Source of the DNA: an uncultured Clostridia bacterium
Lineage (GTDB): Bacteria; Bacillota; Clostridia; Oscillospirales; Acutalibacteraceae
NCBI GenBank assembly: GCA_947630285.1
Contig: CANRHD010000016.1
Coordinates: 1 to 42,521, forward strand
Direction: 5' to 3'
DNA length: 42,521 nucleotides
In this document: in pieces, positions 1-7,523 of the stretch
Layout of the letters: every line of letters begins with the position of its first letter
Numbering within the stretch: the first letter of the stretch is position 1
The notes under the pieces: model-generated
The model's input: the letters and a program-made list of their open reading frames with translations, nothing else
What the model was told of the DNA's origin: nothing
Database searches by the model: none
Translations under genes and position numbers: made by a program

Positions 1-779
1 CACGCTATTATAATCCCGAATGGGGTCGTTTTATCAACTGCGATGATACAAATATCCTGCTCGCAACTCAAGGCGAAGATCATGGTGCAAACTTATTTGC
101 CTATTGTGATAATAACCCTGTTAATAGGGTGGATTATAAAGGCAGAAACTCAAACAAGCTAGTTGTCGGAATAGCTCTTACGCTCTTGGTATTAAGTGCT
201 TTAGAGCGTGTGCATAAAACATATGAGGAAATAGGAGAAATTTATTTTTATAGTAGCTATTACGATATAAAACAACATAAAGAGATAAAAAATTTATTTG
301 TAAATGATTGGAACTATTCTATTGCATCAAGTGGTGATGCATGTTACATTAAAATTCAAATGGAATTAGCTATGAATCCTATGGTGCGTTTTTGCGAGTA
401 TTATATAGAAATAAGAGATAATACAAATTGGGAAATAATAGAAAACTATGGTGAAAAAATTGGCAAACAATACTTTTCTATTGTTAATAGCGAAATGTTC
501 TTTGTGACAGATTGGGTGTTAGGAGATATGTTTCCAACTCTTGCAGCCGTTAGTGCTTTAAGAATCTTTGCTGAATCGTCTTTTATGAATCATAAAAGAG
601 CAAAATATATAAATTACGAGAAAAACAAACAATCAAAAATCTATGAAGATAATTATACTGCATTATTAAATAAATACTGCACCTATAACAAGAAAAAAGT
701 TGGTGTAAAATTTATAAATGTGAATTATAAAGAACATGATTGTGTAAAAGAGTATTCCAAAGTAAATCCTTCAAAATAG
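1..779 (+). CDS. RHS/YD-repeat protein, C-terminal part (5' end outside window)
   Basis: The reading frame is open from base 3. Its first 42 codons carry the typical end of an RHS-repeat-associated core: RYYNPEWGRFINCDD, then NLFAYCDNNPVNRVDYKG. RHS proteins form a hollow YD-repeat shell that holds a variable C-terminal toxin, released by cleavage after this core. The roughly 215 residues after DYKG begin with a hydrophobic stretch (GIALTLLVLSAL) and continue as an AT-rich, lysine- and tyrosine-rich domain that I do not recognise. Because the gene begins before the window, the GTG at 129 should not be taken as the start. A membrane protein gene follows 15 bases later, as expected for an immunity gene. 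RHS identity is well supported; the toxin activity is unknown. Confidence 0.85.
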   Translation, partial: RYYNPEWGRFINCDDTNILLATQGEDHGANLFAYCDNNPVNRVDYKGRNSNKLVVGIALTLLVLSALERVHKTYEEIGEIYFYSSYYDIKQHKEIKNLFVNDWNYSIASSGDACYIKIQMELAMNPMVRFCEYYIEIRDNTNWEIIENYGEKIGKQYFSIVNSEMFFVTDWVLGDMFPTLAAVSALRIFAESSFMNHKRAKYINYEKNKQSKIYEDNYTALLNKYCTYNKKKVGVKFINVNYKEHDCVKEYSKVNPSK

Positions 780-794
780 AACCAAGGTGATAAT

Positions 795-1655
795 ATGAAA
801 AAACAGCGCATTTCCGATGATGTTTTGAATGAGGTTATAAAAAGCATATTTTTTATAAGTGTCTTTACAATTTTACTTGTAATCGGATTTTTTATGCTTA
901 AAGGGTCGTCGGTCAGTATAATCACAGAACTCGTGCATATTCCTGTTTTCATATACATTCCGTTTATTATATCAATACTTGCCGGAATAAGTATGCTAAT
1001 TTGCAAATTCAAATGCAAATTGGAATTAATACCTAAAATCGCATTTATCGCATTTGTAATATTGGTAACTTATTATTGGATTGCACTTTCATCTACTTCG
1101 GCTGTGGCTGTCAGGCGTTCAAAAGCACTTAATGTGGTAGAAGAAGCGGCAAAGCTTGAAAATGTTTTCCCACCGCAAATTAATAAGGTTAATTTTATAA
1201 AAAAGGATAGTGTTGAAAGGCCGTTTACTGTTTTCGGAAAGCTTTCTTATGAAGAAAATTTTGAATATGAAGAAAAAGCAGAAGACACATCAAAAATTCT
1301 TAACCTTATCCATCAAGAGGTTGTTTGCTTTGAAAACACTCCTTTATTAAACGAGGACAGGCTGATTAATTTCTTAAAAGCAAATTTTAAATCAAATATG
1401 TATTTCGGCAGCTATATAGAAAATGAGGATATAATATCGGGTGAAATTAACAACATTAAATACCAATATGTTTTTAAGCGAATTTACGAGGAAAGTGTGT
1501 TTAATTATGATTACTGTTACTCTTTGTTGATGTATAATGAAAATGCGGTATTGGCAATTTCCAACTATTATCTTCTGAATGACGATTTTGAGTTTGACCC
1601 TTTAGCCAATATCCGGCAAGTTGCGGATATAACCAAAGATATATTTATAAAATAA
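795..1655 (+). CDS. Multi-pass membrane protein, candidate immunity protein for the RHS toxin
   Basis: This is a 286-residue protein starting at ATG behind an AAGGTG ribosome site. The N-terminal 100 residues contain about three hydrophobic segments (roughly 15-35, 45-68 and 78-98). They are followed by a soluble region rich in Asp, Glu, Asn and Tyr. I do not recognise a family. Its place directly after the RHS toxin tip, on the same strand and with similarly AT-rich codons, is the main reason to suggest immunity: such genes usually sit just downstream of the toxin they neutralise. A membrane immunity protein would fit a toxin that acts at or enters through the membrane. The function is an inference from position only. 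Confidence 0.6.
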   Translation: MKKQRISDDVLNEVIKSIFFISVFTILLVIGFFMLKGSSVSIITELVHIPVFIYIPFIISILAGISMLICKFKCKLELIPKIAFIAFVILVTYYWIALSSTSAVAVRRSKALNVVEEAAKLENVFPPQINKVNFIKKDSVERPFTVFGKLSYEENFEYEEKAEDTSKILNLIHQEVVCFENTPLLNEDRLINFLKANFKSNMYFGSYIENEDIISGEINNIKYQYVFKRIYEESVFNYDYCYSLLMYNENAVLAISNYYLLNDDFEFDPLANIRQVADITKDIFIK

Positions 1656-1960
1656 CACGGCGTAAGTTAAATTTTATTAATTTCTGAGGGTGAAAATGGC
1701 GAAAAATATATAAAAGCCATTTTAACGGTTATCAATTATTTGTATTCGGTGGATATTAAGTGTATTTCAAGGAATTTCTTCATTTTTTAAATTGGTGTTC
1801 TATTACTTCTGCCTATCGCTTCCTATATCGGTTTAGGCGATTTGCTGTATGCATCGTTTTATGATGATGGGCAGGGATTTGCAAAACAGATTTCTGCCAT
1901 ATTCGCATAAATCATCTTTCAAGCATTGCAAGAAGCGACAGAATAAGATAAAGGTGTGGT
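1656..1960. other. Gap with a possible gene remnant
   Basis: No intact gene is seen in these 305 bases. On the plus strand, codons 1791-1907 read as a hydrophobic 39-residue stretch (IGVLLLLPIASYIGLGD and onward) ending in TAA at 1908. It is preceded in frame by a TAA at 1788 and has no good start. It may be the tail of a decayed membrane protein gene or chance. AAGGTG at 1951-1956 is the ribosome site of the next gene. Confidence 0.3.
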
Positions 1961-2821
1961 ATGTTTTTATTCATAATTGGAAACGGATTCGATATAGGCA
2001 ACGGTATTCAAACCGAATATAAGCATTTTTATCATTTCCTCAAAAATAATCATGAAGATTTTTTTAAATCTGTAGCATCCCTCTTTTTGGCCGATTTTGA
2101 AACAGACCCTTTTTGGTGTGATTTTGAGGAATGTTTAGCTGATTTTACCCCCGAATATTTTATTGACAAAAAACTATCTCCTCAACAGACATCGGAAACT
2201 GTTTTAGATTTTCAAGAACTTTTGTGCCAATATTTTAAAGAATGGATTTGTAGCATTGCCATGCCGCAAATCAATAACTTAAGTACATTCACTTCAAATT
2301 CATTATTTATAAATTTCAACTATACAGATACACTTGAAAAAATATATAATGTTCCATTTGACAAGGTTATACATATACACGGTCAAGCAAGCCATCCCAA
2401 AAGCAAAATAATTATCGGTCACAGTAGCAGGACCACAATAGATGATATGTGTAAATCCTATGGAATAATAAAAAATGATAGTCTTGAATGCACTCCTGAA
2501 GAACTGAATTATTTAATAGTGGCAGAAATGCTGTTGTTTACGCTTAAGAAGCCAACCGAGGAAATAATGGAGCATAAACTTCAGCCTATAGATTTTCAAC
2601 AAGTATCTGAAATTGCAGTATTAGGACACTCGTTAGGAAATGTTGATTGGCCATATTTTAAGTTTATTAAAGAGCATTTGACCCGATCTGTTCATTGGAA
2701 TTTCAGTGCATATTGCGAAAGGGATAGAACGCAGATTCTGCTTTTCGTAAAAAAATTTCAAATAACTGACTATTCTATTGATTCTCTACAAAATTTAATT
2801 TCTCAATATTCACACAATTAA
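1961..2821 (+). CDS. AbiH-family abortive phage infection protein
   Basis: This 286-residue protein starts at ATG four bases after AAGGTG. The N-terminus FLFIIGNGFDIGNGIQTEY matches the AbiH hallmark, a hydrophobic strand followed by GNGFD and then a short Tyr/Phe-rich helix (KHFYHFLKNN). Further AbiH-like features are the FINFNYTDTLEKIY and IHIHGQ segments in the middle (about residues 120-145) and a late AVLGHSLGNVDWPYF segment. AbiH proteins were found as plasmid-borne phage-abortive systems in Lactococcus; their mechanism is not established. It lies in the AT-rich accessory segment beside the RHS toxin genes. The family call is firm; anti-phage activity is by analogy. Confidence 0.85.
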   Translation: MFLFIIGNGFDIGNGIQTEYKHFYHFLKNNHEDFFKSVASLFLADFETDPFWCDFEECLADFTPEYFIDKKLSPQQTSETVLDFQELLCQYFKEWICSIAMPQINNLSTFTSNSLFINFNYTDTLEKIYNVPFDKVIHIHGQASHPKSKIIIGHSSRTTIDDMCKSYGIIKNDSLECTPEELNYLIVAEMLLFTLKKPTEEIMEHKLQPIDFQQVSEIAVLGHSLGNVDWPYFKFIKEHLTRSVHWNFSAYCERDRTQILLFVKKFQITDYSIDSLQNLISQYSHN

Positions 2822-3063
2822 CTGTATATACTTTAAAAAACAGAAAGAATAAGTGGTTACGAAAACAAGAACAAGAACCGAAAGCTTAATAATATCACTC
2901 AATAAATATAACTATTATTACTTTCTGTTGTAATATATTTTCAAGTGTGTAGTTCGCTTCACCTATCAACGAGACAGGCGGCACCTGTTTCGTTGCCACA
3001 AACTGCGTATCTATCATCTTAGCCTTACGACAAAAAACTCGCTCACTGTGAGCTCCCCTCTCT
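2822..3063. other. Gene-poor region with consecutive hairpins
   Basis: No convincing gene is seen. Two inverted repeats lie in a row: 2968-2978 pairs with 2984-2994 (AACGAGACAGG against CCTGTTTCGTT, 11 pairs with one G-T), and 3041-3053 reads GCTCACTGTGAGC. They are followed by the terminator at 3064-3101. The series could be a structured RNA or a dispersed intergenic repeat. The minus strand of 2895-3077 is open for 60 codons but does not resemble a protein I know. Confidence 0.35.
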
Positions 3064-3101
3064 CCCCAAAAAGTCAATTCAGACTTTTTGGGGATTTTTT
3101 T
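3064..3101 (+). terminator. Rho-independent terminator
   Basis: CCCCAAAAAGTC (3064-3075) pairs perfectly with GACTTTTTGGGG (3082-3093) around a 6-base loop and is followed by ATTTTTTT. It could end transcription from the accessory genes on the plus strand. Confidence 0.85.
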
Positions 3102-3238
3102 GCAACCGCTTTGCCATCATTGCTTCTGCGGTGAATTTATTGGTGTTATGTTTTATTGATATAAGCTATTTTGTTGCTCTCGTCACCGAGCGTGTAAGAT
3201 TTACTGCCGTTGTCGATTAGTGAAAAGTGAAAAAGTAA
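3102..3238. other. Short region, possible minus-strand gene remnant
   Basis: There is no gene here. On the minus strand, just after the tRNA terminator, one frame reads LIDNGSKSYTLGDESN and then KIAYINKT before a stop at about 3150-3152. It has no start and may be the scar of an element or gene lost at the tRNA locus, or chance. Confidence 0.2.
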
Positions 3239-3273
3239 CCCCCGGCAAGGTTCGTGAGAACCTTGCCGGGGGT
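3239..3273 (-). terminator. Terminator of the tRNA-Ser transcription unit
   Basis: CCCCCGGCAAGGTTC (3239-3253) and GAACCTTGCCGGGGG (3258-3272) form a perfect 15-base stem around a GTGA loop. Read on the minus strand it directly follows the CCA end of tRNA-Ser(GCT) and is followed by TTACTTTTTCACTTTTC. Confidence 0.85.
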
Positions 3274-3364
3274 TGGCGCGGAAGGAGAGACTCGAACTCT
3301 CGCGCCGGTTTCCCGACCTACGCCCTTAGCAGGGGCGCCTCGTCACCAACTTGAGTACTTCCGC
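3274..3364 (-). tRNA. tRNA-Ser(GCT)
   Basis: Read on the minus strand, the acceptor stem GCGGAAG pairs with CTTCCGC, followed by discriminator G and an encoded CCA. The anticodon stem CGCCC/GGGCG carries the loop CTGCTAA, giving anticodon GCT for AGC and AGU serine codons. A long variable arm (GTCGGGAAACCGGC region) marks it as a class II tRNA. The T arm reads GAGAGTTCGAGTCTCTC. The length of 91 is normal for tRNA-Ser. Confidence 0.95.
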
Positions 3365-3440
3365 ATTTGGTAACTTGTTTAAAGCTGTTATGTTTTCCAA
3401 CAAAGGCTATACAGCCGCCGCCGTATAGCTTTTGTTGTTC

Positions 3441-3529
3441 TGGCGGAGAGAAAGGGATTCGAACCCTTGTGAGTTTGACCTCAAACGGTTTTCAAGACCG
3501 CCGCGTTATGACCACTTCGCTATCTCTCC
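3441..3529 (-). tRNA. tRNA-Ser(TGA)
   Basis: Read on the minus strand, the acceptor stem GGAGAGA pairs with TCTCTCC, followed by G and an encoded CCA. The anticodon loop CTTGAAA between GCGGT-type and ACCG-type arms gives anticodon TGA for UCA and related serine codons. It has a class II long variable arm and the T arm AAGGGTTCGAATCCCTT. It is the first gene of a two-tRNA unit; the second tRNA starts 76 bases downstream with no promoter in between. Confidence 0.95.
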
Positions 3530-3542
3530 GAATAGCTTAATA

Positions 3543-3571
3543 ATGTTACCATATTCATACCGTTTTGTCAA
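3543..3571 (-). promoter_or_regulatory. SigA-type promoter for the tRNA-Ser pair
   Basis: On the minus strand TTGACA (3566-3571) and TAACAT (3543-3548) are separated by exactly 17 bases, 14 bases before the first tRNA. Confidence 0.8.
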
Positions 3572-3627
3572 TCATAATTTATAATTATTATGCTTGAATT
3601 AGCCGCATTTTCTCCTTGCCAAAACCG

Positions 3628-5070
3628 TTAAAGCGTTATTCCGTCTTTGAAAATTGCTATTTCCTTAACGCCCGTTTTTTCGGACTTCGTTTTTGCTTCT
3701 CCGCTTGCTACGGATATTACAAAATCGGCGAGCTTGTGAGCCTGCGCTTCGTAATCCTTTGTTTTGAGAAGATCGCCCGAATTATAGTCTATCCAATTTT
3801 TCTTCTTTAAGTAAAGGGCGGTATTTGAAGAAATTTTTACCGTGGGAACGGGTGCGGAATATGGCGTGCCTCTGCCGGTTGTAAACAAAATGATATTGGC
3901 GCCGGCGGCTGTCAGCAGGGTGCAGGATACCATATCGTTCCCCGGACCGCAGAGCAGAGAAAGACCGTCCTTTTTGCAAATTTCACCCATATCCAAAACA
4001 TCGGTTATTACCGCCGAGCCGCCCTTTTGAACGCAGCCGAGCGATTTTTCCTCAAGCGTTGTGATACCGCCTGCCCTGTTCCCGGGCGAGGGGTTTTCGG
4101 AAACCGGCTGAGAGTGCGAAGTGAAATACTTTTTAAATCCGTTTATCATACCGACGGCTTTTTCAAATACCTCCCTGTTCTGCGCCCTGCCTAAAAGCAA
4201 ATTTTCGGCTCCGAACATTTCGGGGACCTCGGTGAGCACGGCACGCCCGGAATTCTTTGTGAGAATGTCCGTAAAACGGCCGCACAGAGCGTTTGCGGTT
4301 ATGCCCGAAAGTCCGTCCGTGCCTCCGCATTTAAGCCCCACCGTAAGCCTTGAGAGAGGCAGTTTTTTGCGTGTGTCATGCTTCATAAGCCGAGCAAGCT
4401 CCCTGACCTTCAAAACTCCGGCCTCTATTTCGTCGTACTCCTCCTGGCAAACCATAGTCCTGAGCCTTGACTTATCAAAGCCGTCAAATTCGGGCATAAT
4501 GTGCGAGAGGTTATTGTTTTCACACCCGAGCGAAACAAGTAAAACTGCGCCTGCATTTCCGTTCTTTGCGATGCCGGCGAGTATTTTTTTCGTGTTTTCG
4601 AGGTCTTCCCCCAACTGCGAGCAACCGTAGGGGTGGGAAAAAGCAAAAACGCCGTCGCCGATTTCGCCGATTTCCTCGTTTGCCCTTTTAGCAATCAGAG
4701 CGCACACCGAATTTGCACAGCCAACGGTGGGGATTATCCAAATTTCGTTGCGTATTCCCACCCTTGAGCCGCTTCGCTCATAGCCGTAAAAGTATAATTC
4801 CTCGGACGAAGAACCGTTTTCCGTAAAATCGGGCTTATATTCGTATTCGCCGCTTTCGCTAAGCGCTGTTTTCAGATTGTGGGTATGTATATGCTCACCC
4901 TTTTTTATATCCGTAATCGCCGTGCCGATGGGAAAACCGTATTTTATAACGGGGCTGTTTTGCCTTATGTCCTCGAGCGCAATTTTATGCCCGAACGGAA
5001 TATCGGCATTTTCGTTTATAACAACGGCGCAGTTGTCCCTTTCGTGGATTTTTATGTAATCATACTTCAT
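3628..5070 (-). CDS. uxaA: Altronate dehydratase
   Basis: UxaA removes water from D-altronate to give 2-keto-3-deoxygluconate (EC 4.2.1.7) in galacturonate catabolism. The 480-residue protein has the expected two parts: an N-terminal SAF-like domain (about residues 1-75, including HIHTHNLKTAL) and the large altronate/galactarate dehydratase domain, with VGCANSVC, HPYGCSQLGEDL, VSLGCENNN and LKCGGTDGLSGITANA, whose cysteines and histidines match the family's metal-binding regions. I place the start at ATG 5068-5070 (MKYDYIKIHERDN) behind GAGGCGG; the frame is open further upstream but only inside uxaB. It overlaps the end of uxaB by 11 bases, so the two are probably translated together. The cytosolic location is inferred from the lack of a signal sequence. 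Confidence 0.93.
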   Translation of the reverse strand: MKYDYIKIHERDNCAVVINENADIPFGHKIALEDIRQNSPVIKYGFPIGTAITDIKKGEHIHTHNLKTALSESGEYEYKPDFTENGSSSEELYFYGYERSGSRVGIRNEIWIIPTVGCANSVCALIAKRANEEIGEIGDGVFAFSHPYGCSQLGEDLENTKKILAGIAKNGNAGAVLLVSLGCENNNLSHIMPEFDGFDKSRLRTMVCQEEYDEIEAGVLKVRELARLMKHDTRKKLPLSRLTVGLKCGGTDGLSGITANALCGRFTDILTKNSGRAVLTEVPEMFGAENLLLGRAQNREVFEKAVGMINGFKKYFTSHSQPVSENPSPGNRAGGITTLEEKSLGCVQKGGSAVITDVLDMGEICKKDGLSLLCGPGNDMVSCTLLTAAGANIILFTTGRGTPYSAPVPTVKISSNTALYLKKKNWIDYNSGDLLKTKDYEAQAHKLADFVISVASGEAKTKSEKTGVKEIAIFKDGITL

Positions 5071-6520
5071 TTTTGACCGCCTCTTCAACGGCTTTTTTAA
5101 TTTGGCCGTTTTTAATAAGATTGTAAAAATGCTCTGTTTTTTCCCTGATACGGGGATCGCCTGCAAGGTTCGTTCCCCAAAGCTTTTGGGCGGACAGCAC
5201 GCCGTAAACAAAGCCCTGCGGATTTTTTTGAGAATTTATCACCGTTTCGATAAAGCTTTCGTCGTCCTTGATTTCAAAGCTTTTTTCGTTGTAGCTTTTT
5301 ATATAGCTTCCGTTTCGCTTCTCACAGCGGTAAAGCTCCAAAATGGCCGCAAGACCCAGACACAGGCAGTCGGGCGCAACGCCGAATTCTTTTGTAAACT
5401 CCATAACCGTGTCAAGGTTTCTCGCTTTGAATTTTGAAACGGAGTTTAAGGAAATATCAATGAGCCTGTGATTTAAGAAGCTGTTTGAAAAGCGTTCGAG
5501 CGTATCGTCGGCAAATTCCCGCGCGCCGTCCGTATCGCCGAGGACGGGCAGAATTTCACCGTACAGACCTTTTTTTACAAAACGGGAAAATAGCCCGTCG
5601 CTCATCATCTCATACACGGTGTCTTTCCCGTAAAGCAATGCCGCAGCGGCGCACATCGTGTGAACGCCGTTAAGTATTCTGACCTTTCTTTTTCTGTACG
5701 GGGCAATGTTCCTTGTAAAAACCACATTTTTATTGACCTTGTCGGCAGGGAAAATTTCCCTTGCCCTTTCGTCCGCTTCAATCCCCCAAAACGCATACGG
5801 CTCGCAAACATCGCAAAGCCTATCGCCACGGTACATTTCGCCGAGACTTTCCGCATCGGGTCTGCCGGAAACTATTCTGTCAACAAGGGTGGAGGCGAAA
5901 ATGTTACAGCCGAGAAAATCCTTGAAGCCGTCCTCCAAATTCCAAAGGTCGGCGTAATTTAAAACCGCCTGTTTCAGCGACGCACCGTTGTTTTCAATCA
6001 GCTCGCAGGGCAGGATAAGCAGGGCGGCGTTTTTGTCGGCGCCGAAAAATTTGTACCGCTCATACAAAAAAGCCGTGAGCTTCCCGGGATAGGTGTCGGG
6101 AACAGCCCTGACCGTATCGTTCTCGTCAAAAGCTATTCCGGCCTCGGTTGTGTTTGAAATTATAATCCTGAGACTGTCGCTGTGCGAAAATTCAAGAAAA
6201 CGCCCGTAATCCTCCGTAAGGCTTAAATACTCCCTGACGGAGGTGACGGTTTTTACCCTGCTTACGGTACGGCCGTTTTCAACTCCCCTTATGATTACAT
6301 TGTAGTTACAGTTTTGGGATAAAAATATATCCCTCTTTGAGGACGACCTCGGCTGGCAGACGGCAATGCTCGAATTAAATATATTGCGGTCGTTCATATC
6401 GTCTATCAAAATATCCGCAAAAGCACGCAAAAAATTGCCCTCGCCGATTTGCAGAACCTTAACAGGCAGGTTTTTATGGCCGACGGTCTGCGTAAAGGAT
6501 TTTGGAGCTATTTTAACCAC
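5060..6520 (-). CDS. uxaB: Tagaturonate reductase
   Basis: UxaB reduces D-tagaturonate to D-altronate with NADH (EC 1.1.1.58), the step before UxaA. The 486-residue protein is a mannitol dehydrogenase family member: an N-terminal Rossmann region beginning VLQIGEGNFLRAFAD, and the family motif with Lys, Asn and His in KVRILNGVHTM (about residues 278-288). The only available start is GTG at 6518-6520, because an in-frame TAA lies three codons upstream. The purine run AAAAAGGG touches the GTG with almost no spacer, which is unusually close. No uxaC (uronate isomerase) is in the window, so the pathway must be completed elsewhere. It is first of two genes and is divergent from yebC. Confidence 0.92.
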   Translation of the reverse strand: MVKIAPKSFTQTVGHKNLPVKVLQIGEGNFLRAFADILIDDMNDRNIFNSSIAVCQPRSSSKRDIFLSQNCNYNVIIRGVENGRTVSRVKTVTSVREYLSLTEDYGRFLEFSHSDSLRIIISNTTEAGIAFDENDTVRAVPDTYPGKLTAFLYERYKFFGADKNAALLILPCELIENNGASLKQAVLNYADLWNLEDGFKDFLGCNIFASTLVDRIVSGRPDAESLGEMYRGDRLCDVCEPYAFWGIEADERAREIFPADKVNKNVVFTRNIAPYRKRKVRILNGVHTMCAAAALLYGKDTVYEMMSDGLFSRFVKKGLYGEILPVLGDTDGAREFADDTLERFSNSFLNHRLIDISLNSVSKFKARNLDTVMEFTKEFGVAPDCLCLGLAAILELYRCEKRNGSYIKSYNEKSFEIKDDESFIETVINSQKNPQGFVYGVLSAQKLWGTNLAGDPRIREKTEHFYNLIKNGQIKKAVEEAVKNEV

Positions 6521-6577
6521 CCCTTTTTACTGAATTTTAGCATAAATTGCGTTTGTTGTATAGCGGATATAAAAAAC

Positions 6578-6606
6578 TTGATATATTTTTTTACTTGTGG
6601 TAAAAT
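6578..6606 (+). promoter_or_regulatory. SigA-type promoter for yebC
   Basis: TTGATA (6578-6583) and TAAAAT (6601-6606) are spaced by 17 bases, 35 bases before the yebC ATG. It lies in the divergent gap shared with uxaB. Confidence 0.65.
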
Positions 6607-6641
6607 TATTGGCGTAATTTTTATTAGAGGGTGAATTTTTA

Positions 6642-7382
6642 ATGTCAGGACACTCAAAATGGAGCACCATTAAGCGTAAAAAGGAAAAAACGGATAACGC
6701 CAGGGCTAAGGTGTTTACAAAAATCGGCAGGGAAATTGCCGTAGCGGTAAGGGAGGGAGGCCCCGACCCGGCCGGAAACTCCAAATTAAAGGATATTATA
6801 GCAAAGGCAAAGGCCGCCAATGTACCTAATGACAATATTGAAAGAATTATCAAAAAAGCCGCCGGAGAGGGCGGTTCGGACAACTACGAAAGCATCACTT
6901 ACGAGGGCTACGGCCCGTCGGGTATTGCGGTAATAGTAGAGGCGCTTACCGATAACCGCAACCGCACGGCAGGCGATGTACGCCATTATTTTGACAAGTT
7001 CGGCGGAAATATGGGACAGTCCGGCTGTGTTTCTTTTATGTTCAACAGGCAGGGTGTTATCATAATAGATAAAGAAGATATTGACGAAGAAAAGCTTATG
7101 GAGGACGCCCTTGAGGCAGGCGCTGTTGACTTTATAACCGACGGCGATGTTTACGATGTGCGTACCGAACCCAACGATATGGGCGCAATCCGTGACGACC
7201 TTGAGGCGAAGGGCTATAAATTCCTTTCGGCGGAGGTTGAGTATGTGCCCTCCACCTACACAAGGCTTGATAATCCCGACGATATAAACAATATGGGTAA
7301 AATGCTTGAAATGTTCGAGGACAACGACGACATTCAGGAGGTTTACCATAATTGGGAGAACGAGGACGATTACGAGGGTTAA
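6642..7382 (+). CDS. yebC: YebC/PmpR family protein
   Basis: The 246-residue protein begins MSGHSKWSTIKRKK, the family's signature start, and continues with GREIAVAVREGGPDP, NSKLKDIIAKAKAANVP and YEGYGPSGIAVIVEALTDN. The length is standard. Members were described as DNA-binding regulators (PmpR), and more recently YebC and mitochondrial TACO1 have been linked to translation of proline-rich stretches; which role applies here cannot be read from sequence. ATG 6642 follows GAGGGTG. It is a single-gene unit with its own promoter and a terminator at 7430. The very acidic C-terminus (EDNDD and NEDDYEG) is common in the family. Confidence 0.95.
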   Translation: MSGHSKWSTIKRKKEKTDNARAKVFTKIGREIAVAVREGGPDPAGNSKLKDIIAKAKAANVPNDNIERIIKKAAGEGGSDNYESITYEGYGPSGIAVIVEALTDNRNRTAGDVRHYFDKFGGNMGQSGCVSFMFNRQGVIIIDKEDIDEEKLMEDALEAGAVDFITDGDVYDVRTEPNDMGAIRDDLEAKGYKFLSAEVEYVPSTYTRLDNPDDINNMGKMLEMFEDNDDIQEVYHNWENEDDYEG

Positions 7383-7429
7383 TACAATAGGGCAAAATTC
7401 CTGTTTTACATTTTAAATCAAAAACAAAA

Positions 7430-7467
7430 AGCGGTTATACCGAGGTCGTTTTCGGTATGGCCGCTTT
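7430..7467. terminator. Bidirectional terminator between yebC and the VanY-like gene
   Basis: AAGCGGTTATACCGA (7430-7444) pairs with TCGGTATGGCCGCTT (7453-7467) with two T-G pairs. A-rich sequence on the left and T-rich sequence on the right make it usable by both converging genes. Confidence 0.75.
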
Positions 7468-7523
7468 CGTTATTGTTTTCGTTATTGTCAAATTGCACAA
7501 GGCTTAATTTTTTTGCTTTTCCG

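Noticed and set aside
2895-3077. A 60-codon minus-strand frame near the hairpin series
   Set aside because: It runs through the hairpins and terminator, has no ribosome site and no recognised domain; more likely non-coding.
3239-3273. Perfect 15-base palindrome as an attachment or recombination site
   Set aside because: Its position right after the tRNA CCA end and the T-rich run on the minus strand make a tRNA terminator the simpler reading.
5071-5211. Longer N-terminus for uxaA
   Set aside because: The extra 47 codons lie inside uxaB, lack family similarity and have no ribosome site; MKYDYIKIHERD behind GAGGCGG fits UxaA.
6786-7349. 187-codon frame antisense to yebC
   Set aside because: yebC is certain on the plus strand, and the antisense frame shows no domain or ribosome site; such frames are common opposite this codon use.
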